Below are positions 6,901 through 14,325 of a DNA stretch of 21,978 bases, piece by piece. Each line of letters begins with the position of its first letter. Position 1 is the first letter of the stretch. The stretch is taken from NCBI GenBank assembly GCA_903881205.1, contig CAIRSC010000017.1, forward strand, positions 1 through 21,978, read 5' to 3'. Source of the stretch: an uncultured bacterium. Lineage in GTDB: Bacteria; Patescibacteriota; Minisyncoccia; Phycocordibacterales; UBA2100. Made by a program: the position numbers and the translations under genes. The notes beneath the pieces were generated by a model that was given only the letters and a program-made list of their open reading frames with translations, did no database searches and had not been told where the DNA came from.

Positions 6901-8352
6901 ATGGCCAAAGATGACACGATAATCCGGTTCGAGGACGTCTCCTACGAATTCAGCACCCGCAAACCGATCCTCGACGAGGTGTCCTTTCCTATTCGCCGCG
7001 GCATGAAGCTGACCCTCATGGGACAAAACGGTGCAGGCAAATCTACCCTCTTCGGCCTTATCACGGGTGCCGTAAAGCCCGACTCGGGGATCATTCATAT
7101 AGAGAAAGGGCTATCGATCGCTATTGCCCGACAGGTCATCCCGCGCGACGAAATGGGCCTGACCGTGCAGGAATTCTTCCAGAAGATGTTCCCAAAAAAA
7201 GTATATGATATCGATCCTCGCATCGACGATGTACTCGAGGTCGTGAACCTCAAAGCACCGCATGATCGTTTGATCAAATCGTTCTCGGGCGGTCAGCAGG
7301 CACGACTTTTGCTCGCGTCGGCTCTCATTCAGGATCCCGATCTGCTGCTGCTCGACGAGCCGACCAACAATCTCGACAAGGAGGGGATCGCACACCTCAC
7401 GAAATTTATTCAGCAGTATCCCAAGACCTGTGTCGTTATTTCGCATGATGCAGAATTCCTCAACTCATTCACCCAGGGCGTCTTGTATCTCGATGTACAT
7501 ACGCGCAAGCTCGAACAGTACGTGGGTAACTACTTCGACGTGACCGATCAGATACGCGCACGAGTAGAAAAGGAGAATATGAAGAATGCGCAGCTGCATA
7601 AGACCGCGATCGCCAACAAAGAGAAGGCTAACTTCTTCGCGATGAAGGGCGGCAACCTGCGCCTCGTGGCCAAGCGCATGCGCGCCAAGGCCGAGGAAGC
7701 GGAGGAGGCAATGGTGGATGTGCGCCGCGAGGACACGACGATCAAGTCGTTCACGATCCCTACACAGGATGAGCTCTCGGGCGATATTCTCAAGATCGAA
7801 TCATTCAAGGTGATCAAGAACTACAAACCGAGCATCGTAAAAAAATCGCTTGCACTGCGCAAGAACCAGCATCTCCTACTGCAAGGTCCCAATGGTATCG
7901 GCAAATCGACGTTGCTCGAGTCCCTCGCGAGCGGCCAGGCAGAGGGGGCCGAAATTATGAAAGGCGTGAAGGTGGGCTACTACCGCCAGGACTTCTCAAA
8001 CCTTGATTTTGATATGACAGTGCGCGAAGTACTCTTTTCCGCGATGCCCAAACACCTCGAAGAGACCATGCGACAGGTCGCCGCGGGCTTTTTGCTCGTA
8101 GGCGATATTATTTCTACTAAAGTGGGGCATCTCTCAGAGGGGCAGAAGGGGCTCGTGGCTTTCGCGCGGCTTGTGCTGCTGAAGCCCGGTCTTCTCATTC
8201 TCGACGAGCCGACCAACCACATCAACTTCCGCCACCTGCCGGTCATCGCGAAGGCGCTCGATGAGTACAAGGGCGCCATGATCCTGGTCAGCCACGTGCC
8301 CGAATTCGTCGCACAAATTCGCATCGATGAGACGCTCGACCTCGCCAAATAG
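6901..8352 (+). CDS. ABC-F family ATPase (ribosome-associated)
   Basis: A 483-residue protein with two ABC ATPase domains and no membrane segments, the ABC-F arrangement of EttA-like translation factors that act at the ribosomal E site. Domain 1 has Walker A GQNGAGKST (41-49), signature SFSGGQQARLLLA and Walker B LLLLDEPTNN (D152, E153). A charged helical linker (about 205-275, rich in Lys, Ala and Glu) corresponds to the P-site tRNA-interaction motif. Domain 2 has Walker A GPNGIGKST (329-337), Walker B LLILDEPTNH (D435, E436) and a degenerate signature LSEGQKG (411-417), with Glu where the second Gly is expected. It is shorter than the roughly 530-640 residues of most family members because the ends are trimmed. 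ATG 6901 is preferred over 6895 on Shine-Dalgarno spacing. Subfamily not assigned. Confidence 0.88.
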   Translation: MAKDDTIIRFEDVSYEFSTRKPILDEVSFPIRRGMKLTLMGQNGAGKSTLFGLITGAVKPDSGIIHIEKGLSIAIARQVIPRDEMGLTVQEFFQKMFPKKVYDIDPRIDDVLEVVNLKAPHDRLIKSFSGGQQARLLLASALIQDPDLLLLDEPTNNLDKEGIAHLTKFIQQYPKTCVVISHDAEFLNSFTQGVLYLDVHTRKLEQYVGNYFDVTDQIRARVEKENMKNAQLHKTAIANKEKANFFAMKGGNLRLVAKRMRAKAEEAEEAMVDVRREDTTIKSFTIPTQDELSGDILKIESFKVIKNYKPSIVKKSLALRKNQHLLLQGPNGIGKSTLLESLASGQAEGAEIMKGVKVGYYRQDFSNLDFDMTVREVLFSAMPKHLEETMRQVAAGFLLVGDIISTKVGHLSEGQKGLVAFARLVLLKPGLLILDEPTNHINFRHLPVIAKALDEYKGAMILVSHVPEFVAQIRIDETLDLAK

Positions 8353-8384
8353 AACCGTACTGCGCCTTAAGAGGGCGAATATGC

Positions 8385-8390
8385 TAGCAT
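8385..8390 (+). promoter_or_regulatory. -10-like box of obg, leaderless spacing
   Basis: TAGCAT ends 6 bases before the ATG at 8397. The overlapping TATGCT at 8380-8385 is a better hexamer and would give a 5-base leader. Either way the message is leaderless or nearly so. Confidence 0.4.
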
Positions 8391-8396
8391 GCACGA

Positions 8397-9413
8397 ATGT
8401 TAATCGATGATATTCAGTTGGAGGTCGCCGGAGGTAATGGCGGCAAGGGCGCCGTGGCGTTCAGTAAGGTGCGGCTCGTGAAGGGTCCGACCGGCGGCGA
8501 CGGCGGCAGCGGCGGCAATGTCTATGCCGAGGGCATTTCGGATATCAACGCACTGGCCAACTATGCATCGCGCCGCGAAGTGCACGCCGACAACGGTCGC
8601 GACGGGCGCGGAAAGAATCTCGACGGCAAACGCGGGGAAGATCTGATCATTAAGATCCCGGCGGGCACGCGCATCACGAATCTCCACAACGGATACGTAC
8701 AAGAGCTCACTGATATTGGTCAAAAGATCCTGCTTGCCGGCGGCGGCATGGGCGGCAAGGGTAATTTCAAATATCGTTCGGCTATCAATACCACACCGCT
8801 CGAATTCCAGACAGGCCTTCCGGGTGATCGCATCACGTTCCAATTCGAACTGCGTCTTATTGCTGACATTGGTCTTATCGGGCTTCCGAACGCGGGGAAA
8901 TCGTCACTGCTCAATGAACTCACCCGCGCACAGAGCAAAGTCGCTAATTACGCGTTTACCACACTGGAGCCCAGCCTTGGTGCGTACTACGAACTCATTC
9001 TCGCGGACATCCCCGGACTCATCGAAGGAGCCTCTGAAGGAAAAGGGCTCGGTACGAAATTTTTGCGTCATATCGAGCGCACGGGAACCCTCTTCCATCT
9101 CGTCGCCGCAGATTCTGAAGATGTGGTCCGCGACTACAAGGTCATTCGCGGCGAGCTTGAGGCATATAGCGAAAGTCTGATGAACAAAAAGGAGTATGTG
9201 TTCCTTTCCAAGAGCGACATGGTGGATGCGGATGAACTCAAAGACAAGATCGCACAGCTGAAGAAGGCGGGGATCAAAGCATCGCCACTTTCGGTCATAG
9301 ATTCCGAGCACATGGCATTGATAAAGAAGCTCCTCAACGAGATCAAAGATCATAAGCTGGCAGTTGCCGCACCCCTCGTGCCGGAAGAAAAAGCAGAACC
9401 GAGAGACTGGTAA
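8397..9413 (+). CDS. obg: GTPase Obg/CgtA
   Basis: Obg is a conserved GTPase that binds the 50S ribosomal subunit during assembly. The 338-residue protein starts with the Gly-rich Obg fold (1-155; GGNGGKG, GGDGGSGGNV, GGGMGGKGN) followed by the G domain: G1 GLPNAGKSS (162-170), switch region FTT, G3 DIPGL (from D204), G4 SKSD (271-274, in place of the usual NKxD) and a G5-like SPLSVID. No C-terminal OCT domain is present; the protein ends in a short charged tail. The length is typical of the two-domain form. The start is fixed by the conserved family N-terminus and by the -10-like box 6 bases upstream. It stands 44 bases after the ABC-F gene, with no clear terminator between them. Confidence 0.95.
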   Translation: MLIDDIQLEVAGGNGGKGAVAFSKVRLVKGPTGGDGGSGGNVYAEGISDINALANYASRREVHADNGRDGRGKNLDGKRGEDLIIKIPAGTRITNLHNGYVQELTDIGQKILLAGGGMGGKGNFKYRSAINTTPLEFQTGLPGDRITFQFELRLIADIGLIGLPNAGKSSLLNELTRAQSKVANYAFTTLEPSLGAYYELILADIPGLIEGASEGKGLGTKFLRHIERTGTLFHLVAADSEDVVRDYKVIRGELEAYSESLMNKKEYVFLSKSDMVDADELKDKIAQLKKAGIKASPLSVIDSEHMALIKKLLNEIKDHKLAVAAPLVPEEKAEPRDW

Positions 9414-9440
9414 TCATATTCGGACAGTGCCGTGATGGGG

Positions 9441-9446
9441 TATACT
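9441..9446 (+). promoter_or_regulatory. -10 box of the AI-2E-family permease gene, leaderless spacing
   Basis: TATACT ends exactly 6 bases before the ATG at 9453, so the predicted first transcribed base is the A of the ATG. This settles the start at 9453, because the in-frame ATG at 9432 lies upstream of the promoter box. A recognisable -35 is absent. Confidence 0.55.
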
Positions 9447-9452
9447 TTGCAC

Positions 9453-10499
9453 ATGCCTCAGCGGACGTTTCAGACGTACTTCCTCATGACCCTACTGGCG
9501 GGTGCTGGTCTCGTTTCTTTCTTCATTCTCCAGGCGTTCCTCGGTCTCATGATTCTCGCCGCTGTCTTTGCGGTGGTGCTCTCTCCGCTGTACCAAAAGA
9601 TTCGCTCGACGTTTGGCGATTATGATTCGCTCGCCGCACTTTCTACTGTGCTCATTGCGATGATTGTCCTTCTTATTCCGACGACGATTCTCGGATTCCA
9701 ATTGCTAAAAGAATCGCAGCAGCTCTATGCCACGATAGTCTCTCCCGATCATTCGAGTGTTCAACAGCATATCGCCGCGCTCGGCCCCTCGCTCGAACGC
9801 TACATCCCGGGAGCGACCGCACGTATCAATGAATTCTCCGCCACTCTTACTACCTACACCCAGACCGCGCTCTCGTGGGTCATTCAAAATCTCGTGGTCG
9901 TGTTTTCCGGTGTTGCCGGCGTCCTGTTTGATACATTTCTGTTTTTTGTGATCCTCTACTATCTCATTCGCGACGGAGCACGTCTCAAGAAGCTCGTGAT
10001 CAAGCTTAGTCCGCTCGATAATTCCGACGACGAGGCGCTCATGGAGCGCATGCGGCTCGCGGTCAATTCATTGGTCAAAGGCAAGATCATCGTCGCGCTC
10101 TGTCAGGGGACTCTCGCGGGTATCGGCTTTGCGTTCTTCGGTATTGCCAATCCCGTGCTGTGGGGACTCGTCGCCGCACTCGCTTCATTTATACCTCCAT
10201 TTGGCACCGCAATGGTGCTTGCGCCCGGCGTCGTCTACCTCGTGATCACCGGACATCTCGCTGCTGCGATCGGACTCGCTATATGGGCATCGATCGCGGT
10301 CGGTCTCATTGATAATTTTCTTGGGCCCGCGCTGATGAGCGGGGGCATGCAGCTGCATCCGCTTCTGGTGCTTTTTTCAGCGCTCGGCGGGATTGGTTTT
10401 TTCGGCCCGCTTGGTGTGTTCCTCGGGCCGCTGGCACTGAGCCTGTTCATCGCGCTGCTTTCTATGTATTCCGACGGGCATACGCATGCGATTGAATAA
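9453..10499 (+). CDS. AI-2E family transporter (PerM/TqsA-like permease)
   Basis: A 348-residue polytopic membrane protein of the AI-2E exporter family (Pfam AI-2E_transport), whose members export small molecules or act as Na+/H+ antiporters. Visible hydrophobic segments lie at about residues 7-28, 29-45, 58-80, 150-172, 208-232, 235-262, 264-290 and 303-335, with the typical larger polar region between helices 3 and 4 (about 85-148). Conserved family features include a YYLIRDG-like stretch at about 170 (YYLIRDGARLKKLV), the GFAFFGIANPVLWG loop and the C-terminal PLGVFLGPLALSL. Length is normal for the family. It follows obg by 39 bases but has its own promoter box. Substrate unknown; the family name does not prove autoinducer transport. 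Confidence 0.87.
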   Translation: MPQRTFQTYFLMTLLAGAGLVSFFILQAFLGLMILAAVFAVVLSPLYQKIRSTFGDYDSLAALSTVLIAMIVLLIPTTILGFQLLKESQQLYATIVSPDHSSVQQHIAALGPSLERYIPGATARINEFSATLTTYTQTALSWVIQNLVVVFSGVAGVLFDTFLFFVILYYLIRDGARLKKLVIKLSPLDNSDDEALMERMRLAVNSLVKGKIIVALCQGTLAGIGFAFFGIANPVLWGLVAALASFIPPFGTAMVLAPGVVYLVITGHLAAAIGLAIWASIAVGLIDNFLGPALMSGGMQLHPLLVLFSALGGIGFFGPLGVFLGPLALSLFIALLSMYSDGHTHAIE

Positions 10500-10524
10500 T
10501 GTAATATATGGCGCCCGAAGAGTG

Positions 10525-10530
10525 TATCTA
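10525..10530 (+). promoter_or_regulatory. Possible -10 box of the glutamate dehydrogenase gene
   Basis: TATCTA ends 8 bases before the ATG at 10539, close to leaderless spacing. The hexamer lacks the conserved last T. TAATAT at 10502-10507 is an alternative with a leader of about 25 bases. Confidence 0.25.
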
Positions 10531-10538
10531 ACAGTAAT

Positions 10539-11762
10539 ATGAGCATTAATCCGTGGCACACCGCGCAAGAACAGCTTGAGAACGCCACGGATCGGCTCGA
10601 CCTCGATCCCTTGCTTCATGCGCGGCTCTCGCAGCCCGATCGCATCGTCGAGGTATCGCTCCCGGTCACCATGGACGACGATTCGGTGCGCGTATTCACG
10701 GGCTTCCGCGTGCAGCACAACAATATCCGCGGGCCCTACAAAGGCGGACTTCGGTATCACCCACATGTCGACATGAACGAAGTGAAAGCACTGTCATTTT
10801 GGATGACCATGAAAAATGCCCTCATCGATGTACCATTCGGCGGTGGCAAGGGCGGTATCGCCGTCGATCCCAAAGTGCTTTCCGTCGGTGAGCTCGAGCG
10901 GCTCACCCGCGAATTCACCCGCAAATTGTTTCCTGTGATCGGCCCTGCGCTCGATGTCCCGGCACCAGATGTGAATACCAGTGGCCAGATAATGCGCTGG
11001 ATCCGCGATGAATACGAGACGCTCGCCGGCAAGCAGGCCCCGGCGGTGGTCACCGGCAAATCGCTCGACAACGGCGGCTCAGAAGGGCGCACCGAAGCCA
11101 CGGGCCTCGGCGGCAGCTTCGCACTTGCGGAGCTCACGCGACTCAGCGGCGATACACTCAAAGGCAAGACAGTTGCGATACAGGGATTCGGCAACGTGGG
11201 AAGCTATTTTGCGGAATACGCGATCGAGCTGGGGTGCGTCGTGGTGGCCGTCTCAGATTCGAAAGGCACGCTCTACAAGCAAAGCGGCCTCAACGATGTC
11301 AAAGCAATCGAGAAGTATAAGAAAGATACCAAGTCGCTCGACGGTTTTCCGGGAGCCGACTATCTGAGCGCCGAAGCCGTGCTCTCGCTCGATGTGGATA
11401 TCCTGGTACCCGCAGCGCTTGAGAATTCGATCACAATCGACAATGTGGGAGATATCAAGGCCACCATTATTGTAGAAATGGCCAATGGTCCGACCACACC
11501 GGACGCCGACGCTGTGCTCAACGAGCGGGGAGTAATGGTGATCCCCGACATCCTCGCCAATTCCGGCGGCGTCGCAGTGTCGTACTTCGAGTGGTTCCAG
11601 AACATGAACGACGAAAGCTGGACCAAAGAAGACGTATTCGAAAAACTCAAACAAAAAATGACGTCCGCCGCGCAGGCGACATTTGCTTCAGCTGTCGAAA
11701 ACTCCTGCTCCCTGCGCGAGGCCGCCTACCTCGTTGCGATCGGCCGGCTCGGGCAGAAATAG
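10539..11762 (+). CDS. gdhA: Glutamate dehydrogenase (Glu/Leu/Phe/Val dehydrogenase family)
   Basis: It interconverts glutamate and 2-oxoglutarate plus ammonia with NAD(P). The 407-residue length and motif order fit the small hexameric type (RocG/GudB and archaeal). Conserved residues are visible: K68 in GPYKGGLRYHP, K92 in MTMKNAL, K104 in PFGGGKGGI and D144 in PAPDVNTSG, corresponding to the substrate-binding and catalytic Lys and Asp residues. The Rossmann motif is VAIQGFGNVGSYFA, and the second nucleotide-binding strand ends VVAVSDSKG, which does not settle NAD versus NADP. GGVAVSYFEWFQN near the C-terminus is diagnostic for the family. The gene appears intact. Amino-acid metabolic enzymes are sparse in CPR genomes, so this one is worth noting. 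No other nitrogen gene is adjacent. Confidence 0.95.
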   Translation: MSINPWHTAQEQLENATDRLDLDPLLHARLSQPDRIVEVSLPVTMDDDSVRVFTGFRVQHNNIRGPYKGGLRYHPHVDMNEVKALSFWMTMKNALIDVPFGGGKGGIAVDPKVLSVGELERLTREFTRKLFPVIGPALDVPAPDVNTSGQIMRWIRDEYETLAGKQAPAVVTGKSLDNGGSEGRTEATGLGGSFALAELTRLSGDTLKGKTVAIQGFGNVGSYFAEYAIELGCVVVAVSDSKGTLYKQSGLNDVKAIEKYKKDTKSLDGFPGADYLSAEAVLSLDVDILVPAALENSITIDNVGDIKATIIVEMANGPTTPDADAVLNERGVMVIPDILANSGGVAVSYFEWFQNMNDESWTKEDVFEKLKQKMTSAAQATFASAVENSCSLREAAYLVAIGRLGQK

Positions 11763-11790
11763 GTCGTATCTACAGCGTCTTGCAAAGCAC

Positions 11791-11857
11791 TTTACTGGGC
11801 GTAGACTGCCGTAGCAGTACAGGCGCATTACTAAATGTTACGCTCCCAAATATTTAT
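11791..11857 (+). promoter_or_regulatory. Promoter and structured leader of the DUF3494 protein gene
   Basis: A -10-like TTTACT (11791-11796) ends 62 bases before the ATG. Predicted transcription start is about 11803. A small hairpin, ACTGC-cgta-GCAGT (11805-11818), sits at the 5' end of the message and is followed by about 39 bases of mostly AU-rich leader with no Shine-Dalgarno. The spacing matches the leaders at 14259-14325 and 15642-15706. The stem is only 5 pairs here. Confidence 0.4.
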
Positions 11858-13129
11858 ATGAAGTCACTCAATGCAGGAATTGCCCTGGCCGTTTTAATAC
11901 TCAGTGTTTCCGCACCGCTCGCTGCATACGCGGCAACGACTCCGTTTCTCGGAGCCGCCGCTTCGTTCGGCGTTCTTACCCGTACTCTTACCAGCACAAC
12001 TATTCCATACGGCGCCAACGTGTTTGGCGACGTGGGATACGCCACGACGACTGGAGTAATCATCGGTACCTCCGCAGCTCCACATGTGGCAGATGCCACG
12101 TTTCTGCAAGCAGGAGTCGATCAGCATGCGGCAGCTTCAGCGTTGAATGCGCAAGCGTGTACCTTTACCTTTGCTGGCGCAGTGGATCTTGGAAGCGACA
12201 CCACGCACGGTGCTCTTGGTGTCTATACGCCGGGTGTGTACTGCTCGACGGGCAATATGTCGATTGGTGGCGGTGCGACGATCGCGCTGAGCGGTGCGGG
12301 AACCTATATATTCCGACCGCAGGGGACACTCACTACGAGCGATCTCTCAATAGCCACGACGACCAGTGGCGCATCGCCGTGCGACGTCTTTTGGACTCCG
12401 CAGGTGCCACCGGTACTTGCTTCGACCGTACTCGGCTCGGATACGCGATTCGTCGGCACTGTGATCGAACCGGTAGGTCCCGCCAATTCTGATATCACGG
12501 TAGGAGCCGGTACCAAATGGGTGGGCCGAGCGCTCGCATATGACTGGACCGTGACTACGAACCCCATCATCTTGAAATATGTCACCATCACGGCCCCGAC
12601 CTGCCCGGTACCCCCGGTCCCTCCTGCCGTTCAGGCGACACTTCATGTGATCAAGCATGTGGTGAATAACGATGGAGGTATTGCGCCGGCATCTTCATTC
12701 ATACTGCATGTCAAAGGAGTCAATGGTATGGGCATCAGCGATGTCGCGGGCTCTCCTGCGGCAGGTGTTGAGGCTCCCGGCACATTCAACTTCACATCTG
12801 ATCTCACGATCGGTTCTACCGGCAACCAGGTGATCGAGCTCCAGAAGTTCCTCATTGCTCAGGGCTTCTCGATCCCGTTGCTCACCAGCGGTCAGGCGAC
12901 ATACGGATACTTCGGTGCTCAGACCCGATCTGCACTCGCGAAGTATCAGAGTGCTCACGGGATCACTCCTGCAGTAGGTTACTTCGGCCCGATCACGCGC
13001 GCACAGGTCAACGTGGGCTCTACGCCGACGATGACCGATGAGCAGCGATCGATCCTGCTTGCAGCTTTGATCACGCAGCTTCATGCGCTTCAGGCACAGC
13101 TTGCAGCACTGCAGGCTGCAGGTCACTAA
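11858..13129 (+). CDS. Secreted ice-binding-like (DUF3494) protein with C-terminal peptidoglycan-binding domain
   Basis: The 423-residue product has a signal peptide (1-25, cut after AAYA), a DUF3494 ice-binding-like beta-solenoid domain (about 28-245; LGAAASFGVLTRT, GVYTPGVYCSTG and SDTRFVGTVIE are family features), a Pro/Val linker, a short piece of a surface repeat (LHVIKHVVNNDGG to about 308), a peptidoglycan-binding type 1 domain (about 315-383; DLTIGSTGNQVIELQKFL, GYFGAQTRSALAKYQ) and a Leu/Gln/Ala coiled coil (about 395-421). DUF3494 proteins are often adhesins rather than antifreeze proteins; attachment of the cell surface to a substrate or host is inferred. ATG 11858 is chosen because the signal peptide starts there; an upstream extension to 11591 would overlap gdhA in another frame. 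A strong terminator follows. Confidence 0.88.
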   Translation: MKSLNAGIALAVLILSVSAPLAAYAATTPFLGAAASFGVLTRTLTSTTIPYGANVFGDVGYATTTGVIIGTSAAPHVADATFLQAGVDQHAAASALNAQACTFTFAGAVDLGSDTTHGALGVYTPGVYCSTGNMSIGGGATIALSGAGTYIFRPQGTLTTSDLSIATTTSGASPCDVFWTPQVPPVLASTVLGSDTRFVGTVIEPVGPANSDITVGAGTKWVGRALAYDWTVTTNPIILKYVTITAPTCPVPPVPPAVQATLHVIKHVVNNDGGIAPASSFILHVKGVNGMGISDVAGSPAAGVEAPGTFNFTSDLTIGSTGNQVIELQKFLIAQGFSIPLLTSGQATYGYFGAQTRSALAKYQSAHGITPAVGYFGPITRAQVNVGSTPTMTDEQRSILLAALITQLHALQAQLAALQAAGH

Positions 13130-13150
13130 GCGTTGCTTAGCTAAGGCACG

Positions 13151-13180
13151 ACAACGACCCCGCTTCCGCGGGGTCGTTGT
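13151..13180 (+). terminator. Rho-independent terminator after the DUF3494 protein gene
   Basis: A perfect 13-pair stem, ACAACGACCCCGC / GCGGGGTCGTTGT, with loop TTCC is followed by TTTCG. It lies 22 bases after the stop at 13127-13129 and only 10 bases before the -10 box of the next gene. Confidence 0.85.
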
Positions 13181-13190
13181 TTTCGTGGTG

Positions 13191-13196
13191 TATTAT
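13191..13196 (+). promoter_or_regulatory. -10 box of the CAP-domain gene, leaderless spacing
   Basis: TATTAT ends 7 bases before the ATG at 13204. Another in-frame ATG at 13195 lies within the hexamer, so 13204 is preferred. The preceding terminator occupies the place of a -35. Confidence 0.45.
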
Positions 13197-13203
13197 GAGG
13201 AAA

Positions 13204-14199
13204 ATGAAAAAGTTCCTCAAATCGGTCAAACACTATTTGATTCCGCACCGGCGCAATCGCTACAAGCCCGGCATATTCAGCAGGGAATCGGTGGGGGCGC
13301 TGGTGTTGTGCTTGCTTATCATTGAAGGGCTCTATCTCATTCAGATACACGTGGTGCTCAAGAACAACGGATTCTTGGCTGCGGTATTGCCGGCCGCCAT
13401 CACGAGTCTTACTAATGCCGACCGCAGCACCGAAGGTCTCGGGGCACTCGCCGAAGATCCGCTGCTTGCGACCGCGGCACAGGCGAAGGCAGATGATATG
13501 GCCGCGAAGGGATATTTCGCACACGTCTCTCCCGACGGCAAGACCCCGTGGTACTGGCTCGATTCGGTTAAATATCCGTATACCTATGCGGGAGAGAATC
13601 TTGCCGTAGATTTCACGGATTCCAAGGATGTGGAAACCGCGTGGATGAATTCTCCGATGCATCGCGCGAATATTCTCAAAGCGCAGTACACACACATTGG
13701 TGTGGGGATCGCGCAGGGAATGTATCAGGGCAAAGAGACCACGTTCGTGGTGCAATTTTTCGCGACGCGCTCGGAAGACGGCGCTGCTCCTGCGACGGCA
13801 ACCGCACCGGTGACGATCGTATCGGTACCGGCAAGCGAGCTCGCGACCACACAAAAACCGTCGCGTGTCCTTGGTGTTGAGACCACTCCGGCGAAACCGG
13901 CGGTAGCGGTTGAATCGAAGCCATCGGCCGTCACAGCGCCGTCCGCTCCAGTCGCTGTGGCCGTCACATCACCCGCTCACTTCATGCTCTACGCACTCTC
14001 AGTATTGGCCGGATTCTTCCTCATTATTCTGCTTATAACGCTCGCGGTGCACGCGCGCAGGCGGTATGTATACGTTGAGGTGCTCACCGGAGGATTTGCA
14101 CTGGTGGGCGTTGTAGTGCTCTTGCTGGTGTACAACCAGGGCACGCTCCCGATCGTGCCGGGGGCTTCCGAATCAGCGAGTGCCGCCATTGCTCTGTAA
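13204..14199 (+). CDS. Membrane-anchored CAP-domain (SCP/PR-1-like) protein
   Basis: The 331-residue protein has a basic N-terminus, a membrane helix (about 30-52), an extracytoplasmic CAP domain (about 66-188), an Ala/Pro/Val-rich linker (about 190-258) and two C-terminal hydrophobic segments (about 260-283 and 293-310). CAP-site residues are visible: H107 in GYFAHVSPDG, E131 in AGENLAV and H153 in SPMHRANIL, followed by HIGVGIA and VVQFFATR. Bacterial CAP proteins (CAP family, Pfam CAP) are extracellular and mostly of unknown activity. The domain is flanked by helices at both ends, so it would be held against the outer face of the membrane. The start at 13204 follows from the leaderless promoter spacing; upstream in-frame starts at 13195 and TTG 13177 overlap the promoter or terminator. 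It is not in an operon with the preceding gene. Confidence 0.88.
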   Translation: MKKFLKSVKHYLIPHRRNRYKPGIFSRESVGALVLCLLIIEGLYLIQIHVVLKNNGFLAAVLPAAITSLTNADRSTEGLGALAEDPLLATAAQAKADDMAAKGYFAHVSPDGKTPWYWLDSVKYPYTYAGENLAVDFTDSKDVETAWMNSPMHRANILKAQYTHIGVGIAQGMYQGKETTFVVQFFATRSEDGAAPATATAPVTIVSVPASELATTQKPSRVLGVETTPAKPAVAVESKPSAVTAPSAPVAVAVTSPAHFMLYALSVLAGFFLIILLITLAVHARRRYVYVEVLTGGFALVGVVVLLLVYNQGTLPIVPGASESASAAIAL

Positions 14200-14258
14200 G
14201 TGGAGTGCTGTTATCGGGTGTTTTGCACAGTGTAAGTAACGAATTACAGAAACGTCTA

Positions 14259-14325
14259 TATACTTGTAGGGGCATGCCCCACTCTGGGGCATCCACCCCG
14301 ACCATTAGAAATTAAAAATAAATGT
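14259..14325 (+). promoter_or_regulatory. Promoter and structured leader of the 97-aa secreted protein gene
   Basis: TATACT (14259-14264) ends 62 bases before the ATG at 14326. A 7-pair hairpin, ATGCCCC-actct-GGGGCAT (14274-14292), begins at about +4 of the predicted transcript. An overlapping 12-base palindrome, GGGGCATGCCCC (14269-14280), could compete with it. The last 20 bases before the ATG are A-rich with no Shine-Dalgarno. Confidence 0.5.

Noticed and set aside
9432..9452. Earlier ATG for the AI-2E-family permease
   Set aside because: The TATACT box at 9441-9446 lies downstream of it and predicts transcription start at 9453.
11591..11857. 89-residue N-terminal extension of the DUF3494 protein
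   Set aside because: It overlaps gdhA in another frame, is Arg-rich, and would bury the clear signal peptide that starts at ATG 11858.
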